64,000 bases of DNA. Source: Spongilla lacustris. Lineage: Eukaryota; Porifera; Demospongiae; Spongillida; Spongillidae. The position numbers were made by a program, and so were the translations under genes. The stretch spans positions 8,619,545 through 8,683,544 of the forward strand of contig OX442420.1 of NCBI GenBank assembly GCA_949361645.1, written 5' to 3'. Every line of letters starts with the position of its first letter. Position 1 is the first letter of the stretch. The notes beneath the pieces were generated by a model, which was given only the letters and a program-made list of their open reading frames with translations, searched no databases and was not told the origin of the DNA. Shown here piece after piece: positions 11,304 to 24,355 of the stretch.

Positions 11304-13528
11304 CTACACATGTCCAAACTGTTGTAAAACAGATTTGTAATTAACCAGTTGCTTCCTGCAACGATCCACTTGAGTCTTGTACTGCTTCAACTGTTGGTTT
11401 GTGGATTGAATCTCATCTTGGGCAGCTCCTAACTTTTGCTGCATCACATTGTAACTGTGCTCCAGATCAGTACACCTTTGCTCCATCTCAGTATATCTCC
11501 CCTGTAGCTCACCATAAGCTGTTTCCTTTGCTTCCAGTTCCGTTTGAAGGCTGTTTACTTTCTTTTTAAATTCTTCCACCAGTTCACTATATTTAACATG
11601 AAGCTTCTGCTTGAAGTCATCTTCATATGTTTTTAGCTAATGTATATATTTCAGGAGAGAAACAATCATCCAGTTCTTAAGATACCATCCTCAGTCTACT
11701 GAAAAATCTATCAGCAACACTTTTGTTTTTATGCATTGTTTTTGTATAATATGTGTAACCTTTGTTTTATGTCCTTTCATTAAGAAAAAGTATGCATGAC
11801 GAGCGTTGTGTCCACTGATCAGTTGATCACTACAGTCTTTTATTTTGAACCGTATGGATTACCATGCAGTGGGGATACTTCTCAGTTAGAAAAGACATAT
11901 CCCTTTGTGGGGTTAAAAAGATTACACCCATATTTGCTATGATTTAAATTATAAACATACAAGGATAATTGCTGCACACGCACTATCCTATAGGTGGCAT
12001 AGAAAAGGACATTTATGGTGGGGTCATTTTTTCCAATATAGATGTACTTCATGTCCCATGAATGAAAAAGCCTTACGGTTCATATGAGCCGGAACACTTG
12101 GTATATGTAAATGCTTATCAGTTTGCATACCTGTGTTTGTAAATGAAGTATTCTTTTCTGAAGTTCCCCAATCTGTGAGAAAATAAAGAAGATATCTACA
12201 GTTGCAAGCATTTGGTGTAAACTTGCAGTAAAAGGTAGCATTATAAGCACAGAAACATCACTTCAGTGCTGATGAGCAGTGCTTTGCATAACAGCTTTCT
12301 TTTAAGAAAACGGCCATTGTACTAAGTAGGTCATGTATATGCAGAGCCAGTTTCATTGTACATCATATTATCCTGAAACTAGCACAAAAAAACCTTGGCA
12401 GCAGAGTATTCACTGAACTTGCTTGCCATGGGTCACGGGTCACAAGTCGCAAGGTTGGGGGAGGGGGTGGGGGGTGGGGAGTGCTTGTAAGATGGGGCTA
12501 AGGCTAAGTGACATGCACTTTACCTAACTCCCCAATGAATATGACTTATTTCCCATTTATGAAGGGATGGGTGTATCAACAAATGCATATATACATGTAT
12601 TCTTCAATACCTGCTGATTGGAGATCTCTTGGAGCTTCTGAAGTTTCTCCTGCAAAGACATCCAATTACACAACACATCGGCGATATGTGTACATGTACA
12701 ATTGAATGTATGTCGATCTTACATGTAGATTTATGGTATGATATCGATACTGCATATGTATGTATACACTTTTTAAGCACATGTGAGACAATGGAAATGG
12801 CAAAGTAGGAACAACTTAATGGCAGAGCCCACACTTAAGTACACATATACGATAATTGTAATGTACTTACATGCATGCAAATGTACTATACTATCTAAAA
12901 ATTAAGTAGAGTTTCCTCTCATTCATGTTTTGAGTTCACATGCCTGTACATATACAAGTAAAATCCAATATACAATACTACTAAATGTGGTATACACTTT
13001 TACACTTGCTCACTTATATTTACCACTATCGTGCTGCTCCCACAATCTTGTCATGCCACTACATGTCATGCTCACCTCCAAATCATTCTTCTGCGATGCC
13101 ATTTGTTTTGATTCTGATATTATCACAGCTGTGTTTTGAGCAACTCTTTCCAACTTCTGCAATCTTGTTGTCATCAGAGTCAGTCTGGAGTCCCTCTCTG
13201 CAAGAGCACTCTCTTTAGCAGCCAGCTGTGACCTAAACAGGTCACACACTGTGCAGGCCTGACTAGCTGGTGACACACTTCTCAGCTTCACCTCCAGCTC
13301 TGTGCACCTGTCTCTCTGACGCTTAACTTCATTCTGAAGGAAGTCCACCTCCATGCTAAGCCTCTTACACTCCATTGCATCAGAACGTGGTTCACTGATA
13401 GCCACACTCTGGCTCCTGATAGCTGCCAGCTCCTGCTGCAAAGACTCTACCTCCTTGGTCAGCTTCCTGTTCTGCTCCTCCAGTAGCATGGTGGCCATTA
13501 CTGCCTCACTTTGATTCTTGTTGGTATT
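11304..13528 (-). CDS. UBAN-like coiled-coil protein, copy 2 (partial gene)
   Basis: Four in-phase exons: 13528-13076 (151 codons), 12649-12611 (13 codons), 12172-12131 (14 codons) and 11636-11304 (110 codons plus TAA). All have AG/GT borders and all are phase 0. The first exon is a long coiled coil with S-Q-A-C-T-V-C-D-L-F in its middle. The last exon starts L-K-T-Y-E-D-D-F-K-Q-K-L, where the UBAN core E-R of copy 1 is replaced by K-L, so ubiquitin binding may be lost. It ends F-G-H-V. No counterpart of the first three exons of copy 1 was found upstream, so the N-terminus is either missing or encoded by unrecognised exons up to about 14.5 kb. Confidence 0.75.
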
Positions 13529-14797
13529 CTGCAGCTCAGTTACATGCCACATTCAGCCTTTGCAATACCTGCTTAGGCATATAATAAAGTTTGGAGAAGA
13601 ATAGAACAATTGGTGGAGGAAGAAAATGTTACAATATGCTTTTTTGAAAAGAAAGGACAGCATGCATATTGCAGAAACATTCTATATAACCTTATGATGT
13701 GAAAAATTAAATTAATGTCTCCATATGTCTATTCCCATAAAAAAAACTGTAAAGAAAATGACCAATGAAACCATGCTTGTTTTACACTGATTAGTTGTGT
13801 GAATTTCCGAGAAACAAAAAAATCCCTCTCAGTGCAACTTCAAACTACAGTGTATGACCATTCCTGTTAGGCAAAATTCTTTCCTTCAGGTATGGTTTGG
13901 TCTATCCATTCAAAAATTAGTGGAGACATAGGAAAGGTCTATAATATCATCCCCAGACCAATATACTTACAGCAGCGACATCACTGCTAAGGCTAAGCGA
14001 AAAGTAATGCATATCCCCCGCCCCCCCGTGATCCAACGTAAGATGCATAAAATTAGGGGTCCCGGGGGTTCCACTTCCGTTCGGCCTAAACATGAACGTT
14101 GTATGTAACATTAATATTGGGCTAGAATTCGAAGGAGGGGGTGGGGGATCTGAAACGTCTTCACAATCATTGTCAAACTAAAGTGCTTCTATAATAGAGC
14201 GCTTGCACGCCAAATATTGGGACTTTGGCCCCCCCCCCCCCCCCCCCTCCCCCTCCTACGCTTATAAATTGGCTCTCTCTATAAAGCGGATTCGAATTAA
14301 AAGCACTCTTCGATCAAGTGTTAATTATATACGCCTTCGCCTTTGGCTACAATAACTAGCGCCCCCCGTCCCCCTAACTCCCCCGGTTAACACAATCTTA
14401 GCTATAAAGGACTGCACTCAATTTTAGACATAATGCAATTCGTCCTTAACAGAACTTACTCTCGAGTCTCGACTGGACAGCGGACTGTGTCTGTCTGTGT
14501 CAGTTCGATGTACTGATGGGGTAGTATGGTAGTAGTTAAACTACGGTCGACGAGACGTGATCAAGTCACGTGATGGTAATTCCCCACATTACTGACAAGT
14601 CCCACGAGGAATGGAAATATTTGCCGCAGAGGGTTGTAAAGCAAGGGAACCTATATATTATGGAACAACCTACTTCCCTTTACTGACAGACTATGCTGCA
14701 GACAATTTAAATGCCGTTGGATAGGGGATTACGACTGTACTAATAATAGATTTTTAATTCTGGTACTGTAAACTCAAACACACCTCAATGTCACAAA
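13529..14797. other. Upstream region of coiled-coil copy 2
   Basis: Contains C-rich runs (14019, 14229-14250, 14362), the conserved CTCGAGTCTCGACTGGACAG block, and a CACGTG E-box in GATCAAGTCACGTGATGG near 14560-14575. The same block and E-box are at about 40225-40335, which makes this a candidate promoter region for transcription in either direction. No start exon for the coiled-coil gene was identified. Confidence 0.4.
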
Positions 14798-15065
14798 AGG
14801 CCGGCATACATGGGGCGACTTCCGATCGACTTATCAGCGAATCTCTTGATCTTTCTGTCAACTTGTCGCTCCGAATTAGAAAGGCTTTCTATTTTCTGGC
14901 GACAAATCGCTCGACCGTAAGCGACTGATAGTTATCTAAGCTATTTATTCGCGTTCTCGAAGCTATATGACTACAGAATCCAACAAAGTCGCCCGGAAGT
15001 CGCCCCGTGTATGCAGGCCTAAAGGCGAATTACGAACAACCACATCAAAGGGTTGTTAACACACA
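14611..15065 (+). pseudogene. Small reading frame broken by a MITE
   Basis: Corresponds to the 71-codon frame at 40371-40586 (starts M-E-I-F-A-A-E in the partner). Here it has indels after about 25 codons and is split by the element at 14798-15020; the sequence after the element (GAACAACCACATCAAAGGGT) rejoins the partner. Whether the partner is a real gene is uncertain. Confidence 0.45.
14798..15020. mobile_element. MITE, family A, second copy
   Basis: The ends are inverted: AGGCCGGCATACATGGGGCG at 14798 and the complement of AGGCCTGCATACACGGGGCG at 15001-15020, extending to about 27 bp with GACTTCCG. Flanked by AAA on both sides. The partner unit near 40520 lacks it, so it inserted after the duplication. 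Confidence 0.85.
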
Positions 15066-18000
15066 CACAGCTGCATGCATGGGATTTGCTACCCGCTTAA
15101 AAACTAAATTTACAATGTAGTGCACGCGACGATCTATGCAATTGAATGCACGGTACTTATGGCCGATGAGCGTAAATGCTAATCCCACGAGGTCGCTAAC
15201 ATGGCTATTGAAACCTAAGATAAACAAGGCTCATTCCGGGAGATCGCATCCACAAGCGATCGACTTCGTATCGCTTAACCACCAGTCCTAGGCAGGTGGG
15301 AGCTGTAAATTCACGTGACTGTTGTAATGAGATTTAAGTAGGGGTTCGTTCCACCTTTGCTCTTGTTCTTAAAAGAGCCCGGAATGTTTTACTTGACATC
15401 CTTCATGGCCCAGTTCACTGTAGACTCCTGCCGCCAGTGCCTTCTCTCTTCAGCTCAGCACGCTCTCTACTCAGTTGAGTTCAACAGACTGCTGAGGCCT
15501 CACAATCTCCCTCATGTTCTCCACCATCTCCTTGTTCCATGCTTCGCTTAACTCCATTCTACTAAATGCAAACATAACACTTAAGTTTAGCTAACAACCG
15601 CCCACCTCCACCCCAAGTCTGGTCAACTGACCAACCTCCATATCTAACAAGCACTATTGTACATATCAATTATTAATTTCATGAGCACTATAATATTGAA
15701 CATGTCAATTATTAACTTCATTATATTCATTCGCAGCTACACCACCAGACGGAGTTCAGTTGGTGGTCCCCAGTTCCAGTCATAACTGTGCAGTCAGTAA
15801 CCCCCCCATATAACATTATCTCTGATTATAACTTGTAGGAGAATCGAATGGTCTTCGATGCTATCGAGCAACCCATTTTGTCTACGTTATCCTGCACTAG
15901 AAGAACATCATTTGGTATCAGATACATAAATAGAGCATGAAACTGATATACGGTACAGTACCTGTACCTACTACTGCCAAAAAGTCCAGGACTCACCGTT
16001 TTAACCCAATTGCAAAACCCCCCCCCCCCCCCCAAAAAAAAACAAAACAAAACAAATCTGGCCCTTTTTTATATTGGCAGGCATCAGCAGGCCATTACAC
16101 TTTTATTCCTTACCCAGATATCGATAGTGTCCTTTGCACTCCAGCAGGACAATGCTATCACAGTATTGGGCAACACAAGTGTCATTAATGTCATTTATGT
16201 CAATTGTGTTTACATGCTATGACACTGCCATATATTATGTATATGAATTAGTACTTAATAAAGGTTGGGGGCAATGCCCCACTAGGACAAAAGTATGAGG
16301 GGGATGGCCTCCATGACCCCTGTGCTTCCTACACCACTGACTGTACACATCAGTGACATCACTACTTCACAAGCACTGCACCGTAGCACTATGCCACAGC
16401 CACTTACATTTCACAAGCCCAGCACCATAGCAACGCTTTACAAGTGTAGCACTACTTCACAAGCACTGCACAATGACACTACCGTGTTGAGAGTCCACAC
16501 AAATTGCATGACCGAAGCAATCATGCAATTCATGTGGACTCTGACACAGTAACTGGGCAAAACATATAGGTGTGGTCTAAGTACTAATATTTTGTCTTCA
16601 GCTGAAGCAGCAACTAGACTAGACCCACTGGTTATTTATTTTACATAAGACCGACATACGCAAAAACAACAATTAGTCTTGCCAGTGAGGAAGCTGGCTC
16701 TGGCTTACAAGGGTCAAATTTAGTTGTGACCGGTCGGTAATGATGACTTCACTGATGGCTAGCATCCTGTATGACTATGCTGGCCTTAAGTTCCTATAAG
16801 GCACAACCACCAGAGGGATTCAGGTCTGCACTTTTCATTACATATAAAAAGCTGTGACTGCAACTAGATGTTTAACCTGTGTCCAGTTATTGCAATTTGT
16901 TCATATGCATAATACTAGTTTGAAGTTTAAACACATGTGCTGCATTTCATCACACTATTGGTGATTGTGGCTGCTTTATATAGAGAAATTCAAAACAAGC
17001 TTGACTGATCAGTATTATCTCTGTTGAATCCAACATGGTGCCAGGAAAAAAATGAAATGAAGATCGCAAAATTAACTTTTTATTTGAATACAGTTTCTCC
17101 TGCTGACAAAGTTCATCTTCTGTCAGTTTTCATTGCTGGCTTGATCTTGTTTAAAGGTAATGCCATCAATGGGTCTTGATTTGCATTTTGACCCTAATGA
17201 GATTCAAGTGGTCTAGAGACTTCTAAGATCAAGAGTATCTGCCTGTTATTTGGAGATGTGGCTCCCGACCCTCAATAACTACCACTGGCCAGTAGACATG
17301 GTGGTGCAGTTACCTGTCACAAAATGCTTAGAGATGTGCTATTATAATGTGTTCGTGTATATCAAAATTGATCTCACTCCAGGTAATGGCTGTTCTTAAA
17401 CAACATCATGTCAGTCTGGGCCAGATAGAATTAAACCTGCTGCAGCAACTGCTCAGGAAGTGAGTCTGTTAAAATAGTCAAAATGTTCAGTGCTAAGCTT
17501 ATCATGTCAGTATTCTGCTTGTAATAGAATTTGGAGGACGGAAACCCGGTGTTTAACAACTTTCAGAGTGAAACTATAATGATTAGATTGATATCCATAA
17601 TTAAACTAAATCCACACATTGCACCTTTCCAGCATCTGTAAATTTTTTTTAGTAATGTCATCAGTGGCAAGGAAACTATAAACAAACAAGAAAGTATTGA
17701 TATTGGAAGAAAAGACTAGTCACTCATTTCAGTTTGTACAAGGAAATACGACAACAAATCCAGTGAGGGAAACGTTTACAATGGTAAATGGGGTCTGTTT
17801 TAGACAGAACTGTCTTGCCAAAGATGCCGCGTTCACACGTACTACACCCGGTAATTAAGTTGGATGCATTTCTAAACAGAAGATATAGACAAAGTTTTCA
17901 TGCAGCTTCCAACACGCATATACCTTACAGCTGCTATCAACTTTGTTACAACGCACTACTAGTGGTGATAAGACGGCCTCCCCATTGAAACCACTTGTTC

Positions 18001-19109
18001 TATTTATAGAACGCTTTCCGTGTCCCTCCGTAAAACATGTAGAGATATATAATTATAATATTATTATTATTATTTATAATACGAAAAATATATATTTCAC
18101 TTGTGTCATGATGTCACGAACTTTTTTTTACCCTAAGCATCGTTAGCGAAAAAAAAGGATAATTTGGTAAAATACAAATGAGCATAATTATGGCGGTGTT
18201 CACCTCCCATACTGAGGGGGGAGTATGTCCTGTACAACGACATAGTGTCTTTATTCAATTTCCGTTTTGAAATTGTGTAAATGATCTCTGCACTTTAATG
18301 GCACTTTTATGTACACAAGTAGAAGATTATACATGTATAGTATGATATATAAAAATACATTAATTGACTGTTTTTCATAGTAGAACTTCTGTTTTAAGTG
18401 ACATCCAATTGTCTATGTACATGTAAGAGAAGGAATACATTATCAAGTTCCAGCCATCAGACTTGCAATGTTGGTATACATGAAATACTGGAAGCAATAA
18501 CACAGTTAAGGGACTGCATATCAATGTGGCTTTTACTGTGCAACCAGTATGTATGTTTGCCAATTGTTAAAGTACACGGACACTGGATCAGTGCAATTGT
18601 ATTTCTTGAATGTTGTAACATGGCATTTCAGTATCTCACTTAAAGCTAAGTGTGCTATTGGTACATTACACATTAGTAGTACCAACTACTGAACCAGCAA
18701 CTGATAAGGAATCATCAGATAGCAAATGTACTATTTTCAGAATGTACTCTATTTATAACAAAGTGGTTTCATCGATCATAGCAACTATGATTGGTTAACT
18801 GACTATTTTTTTACATTATGGTTGCTATTTTTAATGATGTAAGTGTGTTTAATCTATTATCAATCAAAAAGACAAGTTTTTATTAGCCAACCTGGTGAAT
18901 GTGACAAGGTTATCTATAGCTGGCACTCATTTACATTTAGTCAGCATTATTCAGGTACAGTTAGAATACCTCTTCGATGGTGTGCATACATTCGTGTACT
19001 AACCTGAACTTCTAGTAATAATAATTTTCTTCAACTTCTTCCTTCAATCCAAAGATAAATGTGTTTTAAAAGTGAAAATGAGCATGCTCCCACATGAATG
19101 TCGGCATAC
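15021..19109. other. No supported gene; partly duplicated, partly unique
   Basis: 15021-16250 is the distal part of duplication A. 15355-15600 is present only in this unit, so it is a private insertion or a loss from the partner. 16251-19109 is AT-rich unique sequence. Near 16360-16470 the phrase CACTTCACAAGCACTGCAC recurs loosely two or three times. I saw no splice-bounded exon that I could assign. Confidence 0.4.
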
Positions 19110-21460
19110 CATTTCCTTAGCATTCAGTTGATTTTTCCTCTCATCTTTACAGTCATTTTCATGAGCATGCACCTGCCATATATAATTATGGTTCTCATGG
19201 CAAACTATATTGTATGCCACACTTATGCAGATGACATATAAATGCACTAGACATTGAAATATCTAGGGGAAGCCAAGATTGGGATTTGATGGGTCTGTCT
19301 GTCATGATGATTGCTATTGAGTACACAAGTGCATGGTATGCTAGCCACACCCAGGCTGACCTTGATTTTCCATGCCTTCAACTCCTGTTCCAGCCTTTGG
19401 CACTGGGGTGGGGTGGGGGGGGGGGGGGGGGGGGGGGGGTTGGGCCTTCAGATCATAGTAGTTGAAGTGGTATTATTTTGCTGTACCCAATTTTTTTTTA
19501 ATTTGGTTGCACACGCATATTTGGGAGGCATGTATTATGAAAGAAATTCATTTACCCAGGAAATGATGCAGCCAAAAAAAGTCACGCTGCATCATCTGTA
19601 CATGTGTAGCTGCAGCTATTACATGTAATTCAATGGTGAGGAATATATTTAAGAATCTTGTATGTTGATGAAAAATTGAAGGTGGTTGTAATATCAGCAA
19701 GTACAGGTAGCATAGAAAAGGTTTTACTTCAATGGAGGCATTCAGTGGTGAATCATGAATACTGCTATGTTAAAGAAACATCGATAAGAGCCCAGCAACT
19801 ATTTAAAACTTTGATTTCCCATGATAAGTGAAGATAGTGAATATAGAGGTAGAGATGGGTGATTAACATCATAGATTAAAGAAGGTCTTCAATCTATGTT
19901 AATACATGCAAAACAAAGCATGACAAGTCTGGACTCTCATATTTGGAAAACTTTAATTCCGTAGTGCATATACTAGAGACGTATGGAAGGAGTTGGAAAT
20001 ATTTAGAATTTGTCAGCTTACTTGTAATTGCACAGCTTCACGCTCACTTCTCTCCTGATTGAGCTCAGCTTGGTATTTTAAAACCTAATGATTTCATACC
20101 ATTACAAGGTGCATACCATATGACTGACACCTTGAACCCACACCTGTTCCTTATGATATGCTTCCCAATGCTTCAGATGTAATGTTTTTTCTTGTGAGAG
20201 ATCACTGATTTTCTTAGCCTATAAACACATAAATACAATATTATATCGTACATAACTATATTATAGCCGCCAGTACATGGTTGCATGCCGTACTCACCTC
20301 AGCTATGCATGTCTTCAACTCTTGCTCTAACTGTTGACACTACAGCCAGCATCAGATACAGAAATATGATAACCATATCAATTTATGTGCTGCCTAGTAT
20401 ATTTCGTCAAATAAATCAGTATACATGTTTACTTTCTGCATATGCTGGGGAACAAAGGAACAGATATATCTATCTACATTTGTGATAATATCTGGCAAGC
20501 GAATATGTAAGCAAGGAAAAAATCCAGGGTCATTGCCAATGAAGCAACTGATTATCACCAGCTTAAGTGAATCAGTATATGCATCCAGCCTCCAAGAGGT
20601 TTTAGAGCAGAAGAGTCAACTGTTGTGTAACCACCAGTGGAGTAGATCCCTCCCCCGCCTCCTATAAACTAGTGGAGTAGCCCCCCCCAACTATAACATA
20701 TAGGAGTAGACCCTCCTTATAACCAAGTAAAATATTTGCCTACAGGTTGGGAGGGGGGGGGGGGGGGGGGGGGGGGGCATTTTACAGCACTACACATGTA
20801 TAACACCTTACATAACAACAAAAAATGTTTATTCTCCACTTGCACCCATACAAAATTTCATGTACACCCATGTCCTGCCCTTTTTAGAAAGGCTATAGCT
20901 ATCATAGATAATATCTCCAGGACGTAGCGAATATTTTATTGAGACTTTGAAAGCATTAACCTGATTAAGACCTCATTTTTATTGGAGGGATATATTAGGA
21001 GGATGGGGGGGGGTTGGATTTTCGAATTAGAGGGTTTACTGGTGAAGCTCAGGCATTTATGACTCTCAGCAAAGTGTGAGCTCTCAATATACATGTACAT
21101 GTACATTTGCAGTGATCCCTCATAATTAGGTTACATACATGTATGTTTGCCTCATCTGGTCCTTTGACACAAGATACTGTTCCAATGTTGCCCTAGTTTT
21201 TATATGCAGTAACAAACTATACATGTATATTAACTTTGCCTGCAAGTACAGAACACAAAAACTGCAACCAGGGTGCTGAAAAAGCTTAGAGAAAGAATAT
21301 ATGATCAGAGATGTATACATTATCTCTGATATGATGCTGCTTTTGGTATTGAAACTCATGTGATGAAAAGGCTAAAATATAAGACATTGTAGTTAATCCA
21401 TACCCTTCTCACCTGCCTCTTGTAATGTAATAGTTCTGTTTCAAGTGTTAAACTTGTATC
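19110..21460 (-). CDS. UBAN-like coiled-coil gene, diverged type (exon set)
   Basis: Exons found by AG/GT borders with matching phase 0: 21460-21413 (16 codons), 20339-20298 (14 codons, C-Q-Q-L-E-Q-E-L), 20218-20144 (25 codons), 20084-20022 (21 codons, Y-Q-A-E-L-N-Q-E-R-S-E-R-E), 19402-19361 (14 codons, C-Q-R-L-E-Q-E-L) and 19172-19110 (21 codons, H-E-N-D-C-K-D-E-R-K-N-Q). The two 21-codon exons are both UBAN-like, and the two 14-codon exons resemble each other, so an exon pair was duplicated inside the gene. In the 3' UBAN exon the aromatic of D-F is Cys. Start and stop exons are not located; reading through the last donor gives a stop at 19044. Part of this gene is repeated at 57236-58510. 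Confidence 0.6.
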
Positions 21461-21480
21461 CTGTAGAAAGGATGATACAT
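19488..21480. repeat. Segmental duplication B, unit 1 (partner 50256-58510)
   Basis: Segments 19488-19960 match 50262-50720, and 20262-21480 match 57236-58510, in the same order and orientation, with more divergence than duplication A. The partner is interrupted by about 6.5 kb of inserted elements. Confidence 0.8.
20743..20776. repeat. Poly-G tract
   Basis: Long G run with one interruption near its start, inside an intron of the 19110-21460 gene. The partner unit has C-rich tracts at the equivalent place (about 57600-57660). Confidence 0.85.
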
Positions 21481-22130
21481 GTAGGGTGTGTAATATGCAT
21501 GTTAAACTTTCGGTACAGTGTGTACTAACTGTACTTTAAAATTTGAACATGTTGCCCTGTAGTTAGTTATTTTACAAGGGCCAAATTCAGATTGCAAAAT
21601 CGCATTATGTCTAAGTTAATTGGATTGAGATGTAATGAAGGAAATGTTACGTTAAAAACTATCTTAAAAGGCAAAGAACAAGAAAACTACATACACATGT
21701 ACATGCAATGTATATACAGCATATTGCATTTACATATTTCATAACTACCCTACAGAGAATCTAAATGCACACGTGTATCATAAATAGCACATTCTTTGTG
21801 TCCATGTAATTGTATGTGTAAAATTGTGCAAATTATTATACATGTACACATACATGTACATTTTGTTTGCAGTATAGTTTTTGATTGCATCGACAATTAA
21901 ATTTTGTTGCATCAGCCTAAAATTTTTATCTTTTACATTCATCAGTTGATTGTATACATAAATTATTTATCAGCAAATTTGACATTCACTCTCTAAACAT
22001 GAAACCATACTGTACATATGCTAGCATATACCCACTTCAGCACCTCCTCTATTGCATTACAGGATTCACAGCACACTTCCCCTGGCCCTGCAGTAATAAT
22101 ATTGTTATCTACCAACCTGAGATCCCTTCA

Positions 22131-23756
22131 TCATAGTGTTACCATCGACATTACCTTTTTCAAAGCCTTTTTGTGTTCTGGTATCCAATCTTCAGACGAA
22201 GGAGCCCTGCCCCATGACACAAAATGTTGGTCACTCCACGGGGTGGGCACCTCACACCTGTCTTTGTTGCCCACTTGGGGGGAGCTGAGTACAGCTGAGT
22301 TATTGTACCCAGGCAAAGGACTGGATCGTCTGGGAGGATATGCCATTGGATAGGCGAAGGGTGAGGTATGCTGAGAGTATGCGTGCTGTGGATGAACTCC
22401 ATGCTGGACTGCCACATCAGCTTCGGATTCTGCATTGAGAAGTTTGACTGGATGCTCTTCAAGGTCAGTCACAGGATGTATTTTGGGGTCTGTAGTACAT
22501 GTAGGTGCTGTGGCTTCCTGTGTTAACGGTAAAGAGGGAAAATTGCTACCCGCAAGGTTGTATTTGGAAGCACGCAGAGAAGTTGACCTTCTGGGCAAAG
22601 GCACCTCATAGTATCGGGGCAGCACAGTGTTGTGAGCTGGCTCTGAGGTGAGCGCCAGCTCATTGACAGCAGGTGGCGACGTTGAAGGAAGTAATGGGAC
22701 TGGGACCTGACATCCTCTGCACACATGGCGGAGTTGAATGATTTTGAGGGAATGTCAAATAGCAGTGGGTGGTTGCTCTCTTGCAGGTCAATAGCCATGT
22801 TTTTTGACCCTGGTAAATGGCATGGAAGATTGGTGATTTCCTCATATGTGCTAGAAGCTCGCATCATCTGCGCATCGCATGGAGCGATTGTTGTGAGTTG
22901 CTCTCCTGCAGTGGTAATGTCCACTCCAATTGGCTGGTCCCTGGGTGGGGAGGAGGGTCCAAGGCGCAGCTTGGAGCTTATGGGCCGAGCTATCTCGTAG
23001 TCTAGAGGTGGAGTAGTGCCTGGGTAAGGTGGTAACTGATTGGCAGGAGATGGAGGTGACAAATGTGAAAATGGATCTGGGATTTAATACTCTTGCAATG
23101 TTGTGTGGATGAGTCACTGAATGAGGGAGAGGGTGTGTCACAGTGCAGTGTGGGGGTGTTCCTAGCCGTACAGTCTGTTGACCCTGGCAAAACAGGACAT
23201 GGTGGACGATCAGCAATTTTCTCATACTTGCGTGGGGCTCTCATCCAGGAGTGACGTTGCTTGGGTGGGTTGGGTTGCCCTCCACCTGCAGCGTTAATGT
23301 CCATCATTGTCCAGGAGGGAATGCAGGCTGAAGACAAGGAAGAGCTGGGCTGTACGTCAGTGCTGGTGACAACATTCTGATTGAGTGCGCCGAGGGAAGG
23401 AGAGGTAGGAGGGGCATCAGCAGCGCACAATCCATCACAGTGACCATCTGCTGAGGCCGAGGAGGCCATCAAAATGTTCACACCAGTGGTCGTGGAAAGT
23501 GCAGATATGAGGGAGAGCATTGTCGAGGTGGACATCTTGAAGTTATATTCTTGCAACCCGAAGGGTCCCCTCCGGCCAGATGTGAAGCAGAAGAGGGTGG
23601 AGGAGCAGCTGAAATTTCGTATGGTGCTGTAGTCCCAGGTGGCTAAGTGGTGATTATCAGGCAAGGAGATGGTAAGAGCTGTGCTGGAGAGGGTGATGAT
23701 GCAATCTCCTCCCTGGAAGCTTCCAATTGGAGAGACAGAGCATGCTGGATAGCCGC
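22131..23756 (-). pseudogene. PTB-domain adaptor, frameshifted copy
   Basis: Homologous to the intact frame at 61972-63638. The exon begins after a TAG acceptor at 23757-23758. It encodes the second half of an IRS/DOK-type PTB domain (G-G-D-C-I-I-T-L, W-D-Y-S-T-I-R, F-C-F-T-S-G-R-R-G-P-F-G). The reading then needs two frame changes: near 23090 and near 22710, in both cases where CCCC of the intact copy is CCC. Between the shifts lies an internal repeat of the module holding the W-M-R-A-P-x-x-Y-E-x-I/V motif (first copy K-Y-E-K-I-A, second T-Y-E-E-I-T). Tyrosine motifs also survive in the later frames (D-Y-E-I, Y-Y-E-V-P). A donor AAG/GTAATG at about 22160 may continue the gene. Probably a recent pseudogene; an unseen intron is the alternative. 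Confidence 0.7.
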
Positions 23757-24355
23757 CTACCATGGAAACTAAGTGGGGAAAACATTTTTTAGGCAAAAAA
23801 ATGATCACATTCAACATTTCTACAAATAACTAAGGCTAGCACTATAGTACAGCGACCACTCCCACTAAGACTATACTACTCTCCTCAAATCTTACATCTG
23901 CCTCCCTTTTATCCCCCTAAACCTGCACAGTGCCTTTATTAGTATTACTACACTTCCATTTGTTAGGAACACACACACATGTACATGCACACATTCACAC
24001 ATCATACACACACATACATGCTGTAGGTAGTACTACAGGTGGTACATATGGATAGCCGACATGCATGTATATGCACCAACCCATATTGTCGGTTAACTTG
24101 GTTTAAGTACCTTAAACTATTTAACCTTGCTCATTGTGAGTGTGTCCAGTGTAACTCAGCATTTGGGTGTGGCATGATGGCAACTCATGGAGCAAACCAG
24201 AACCCCAGCCTGGCCATGCACTGTTCATACATAATATTATTATTTAAATCTAGGCAATGCAAGGGATGCAATGAGCTCAGACTTCAATAGTGATCCATGT
24301 ATGTGCTGACAGCACCTTTTTGGTGCTGTTGTGGTCTCACTAAAAAAGGCACAAG
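23757..24355. other. Between PTB copy and CACTA-like element
   Basis: CA-rich stretch at 23968-24020. The upstream exon carrying the first half of the PTB domain was not found. No other feature. Confidence 0.4.

Larger units (their letters stand above)
9946..16250. repeat. Segmental duplication A, unit 1 (partner 34763-41520)
   Basis: Direct-orientation duplicate of 34763-41520, recognised by near-identical stretches along the whole length: the start of the VWA gene, the leader region 10180-11300, all exons of coiled-coil copy 2, the CTCGAGTCTCGACTGGACAG region at about 14461, and the block ending near 16180. It starts inside the VWA gene. Differences are substitutions, small indels and private insertions such as the MITE at 14798. 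Confidence 0.9.

Noticed and set aside
15357..15551. 64-codon plus frame with Cys and Leu
   Set aside because: Lies in a block private to one duplicate with no conserved frame to compare; too weak to call.
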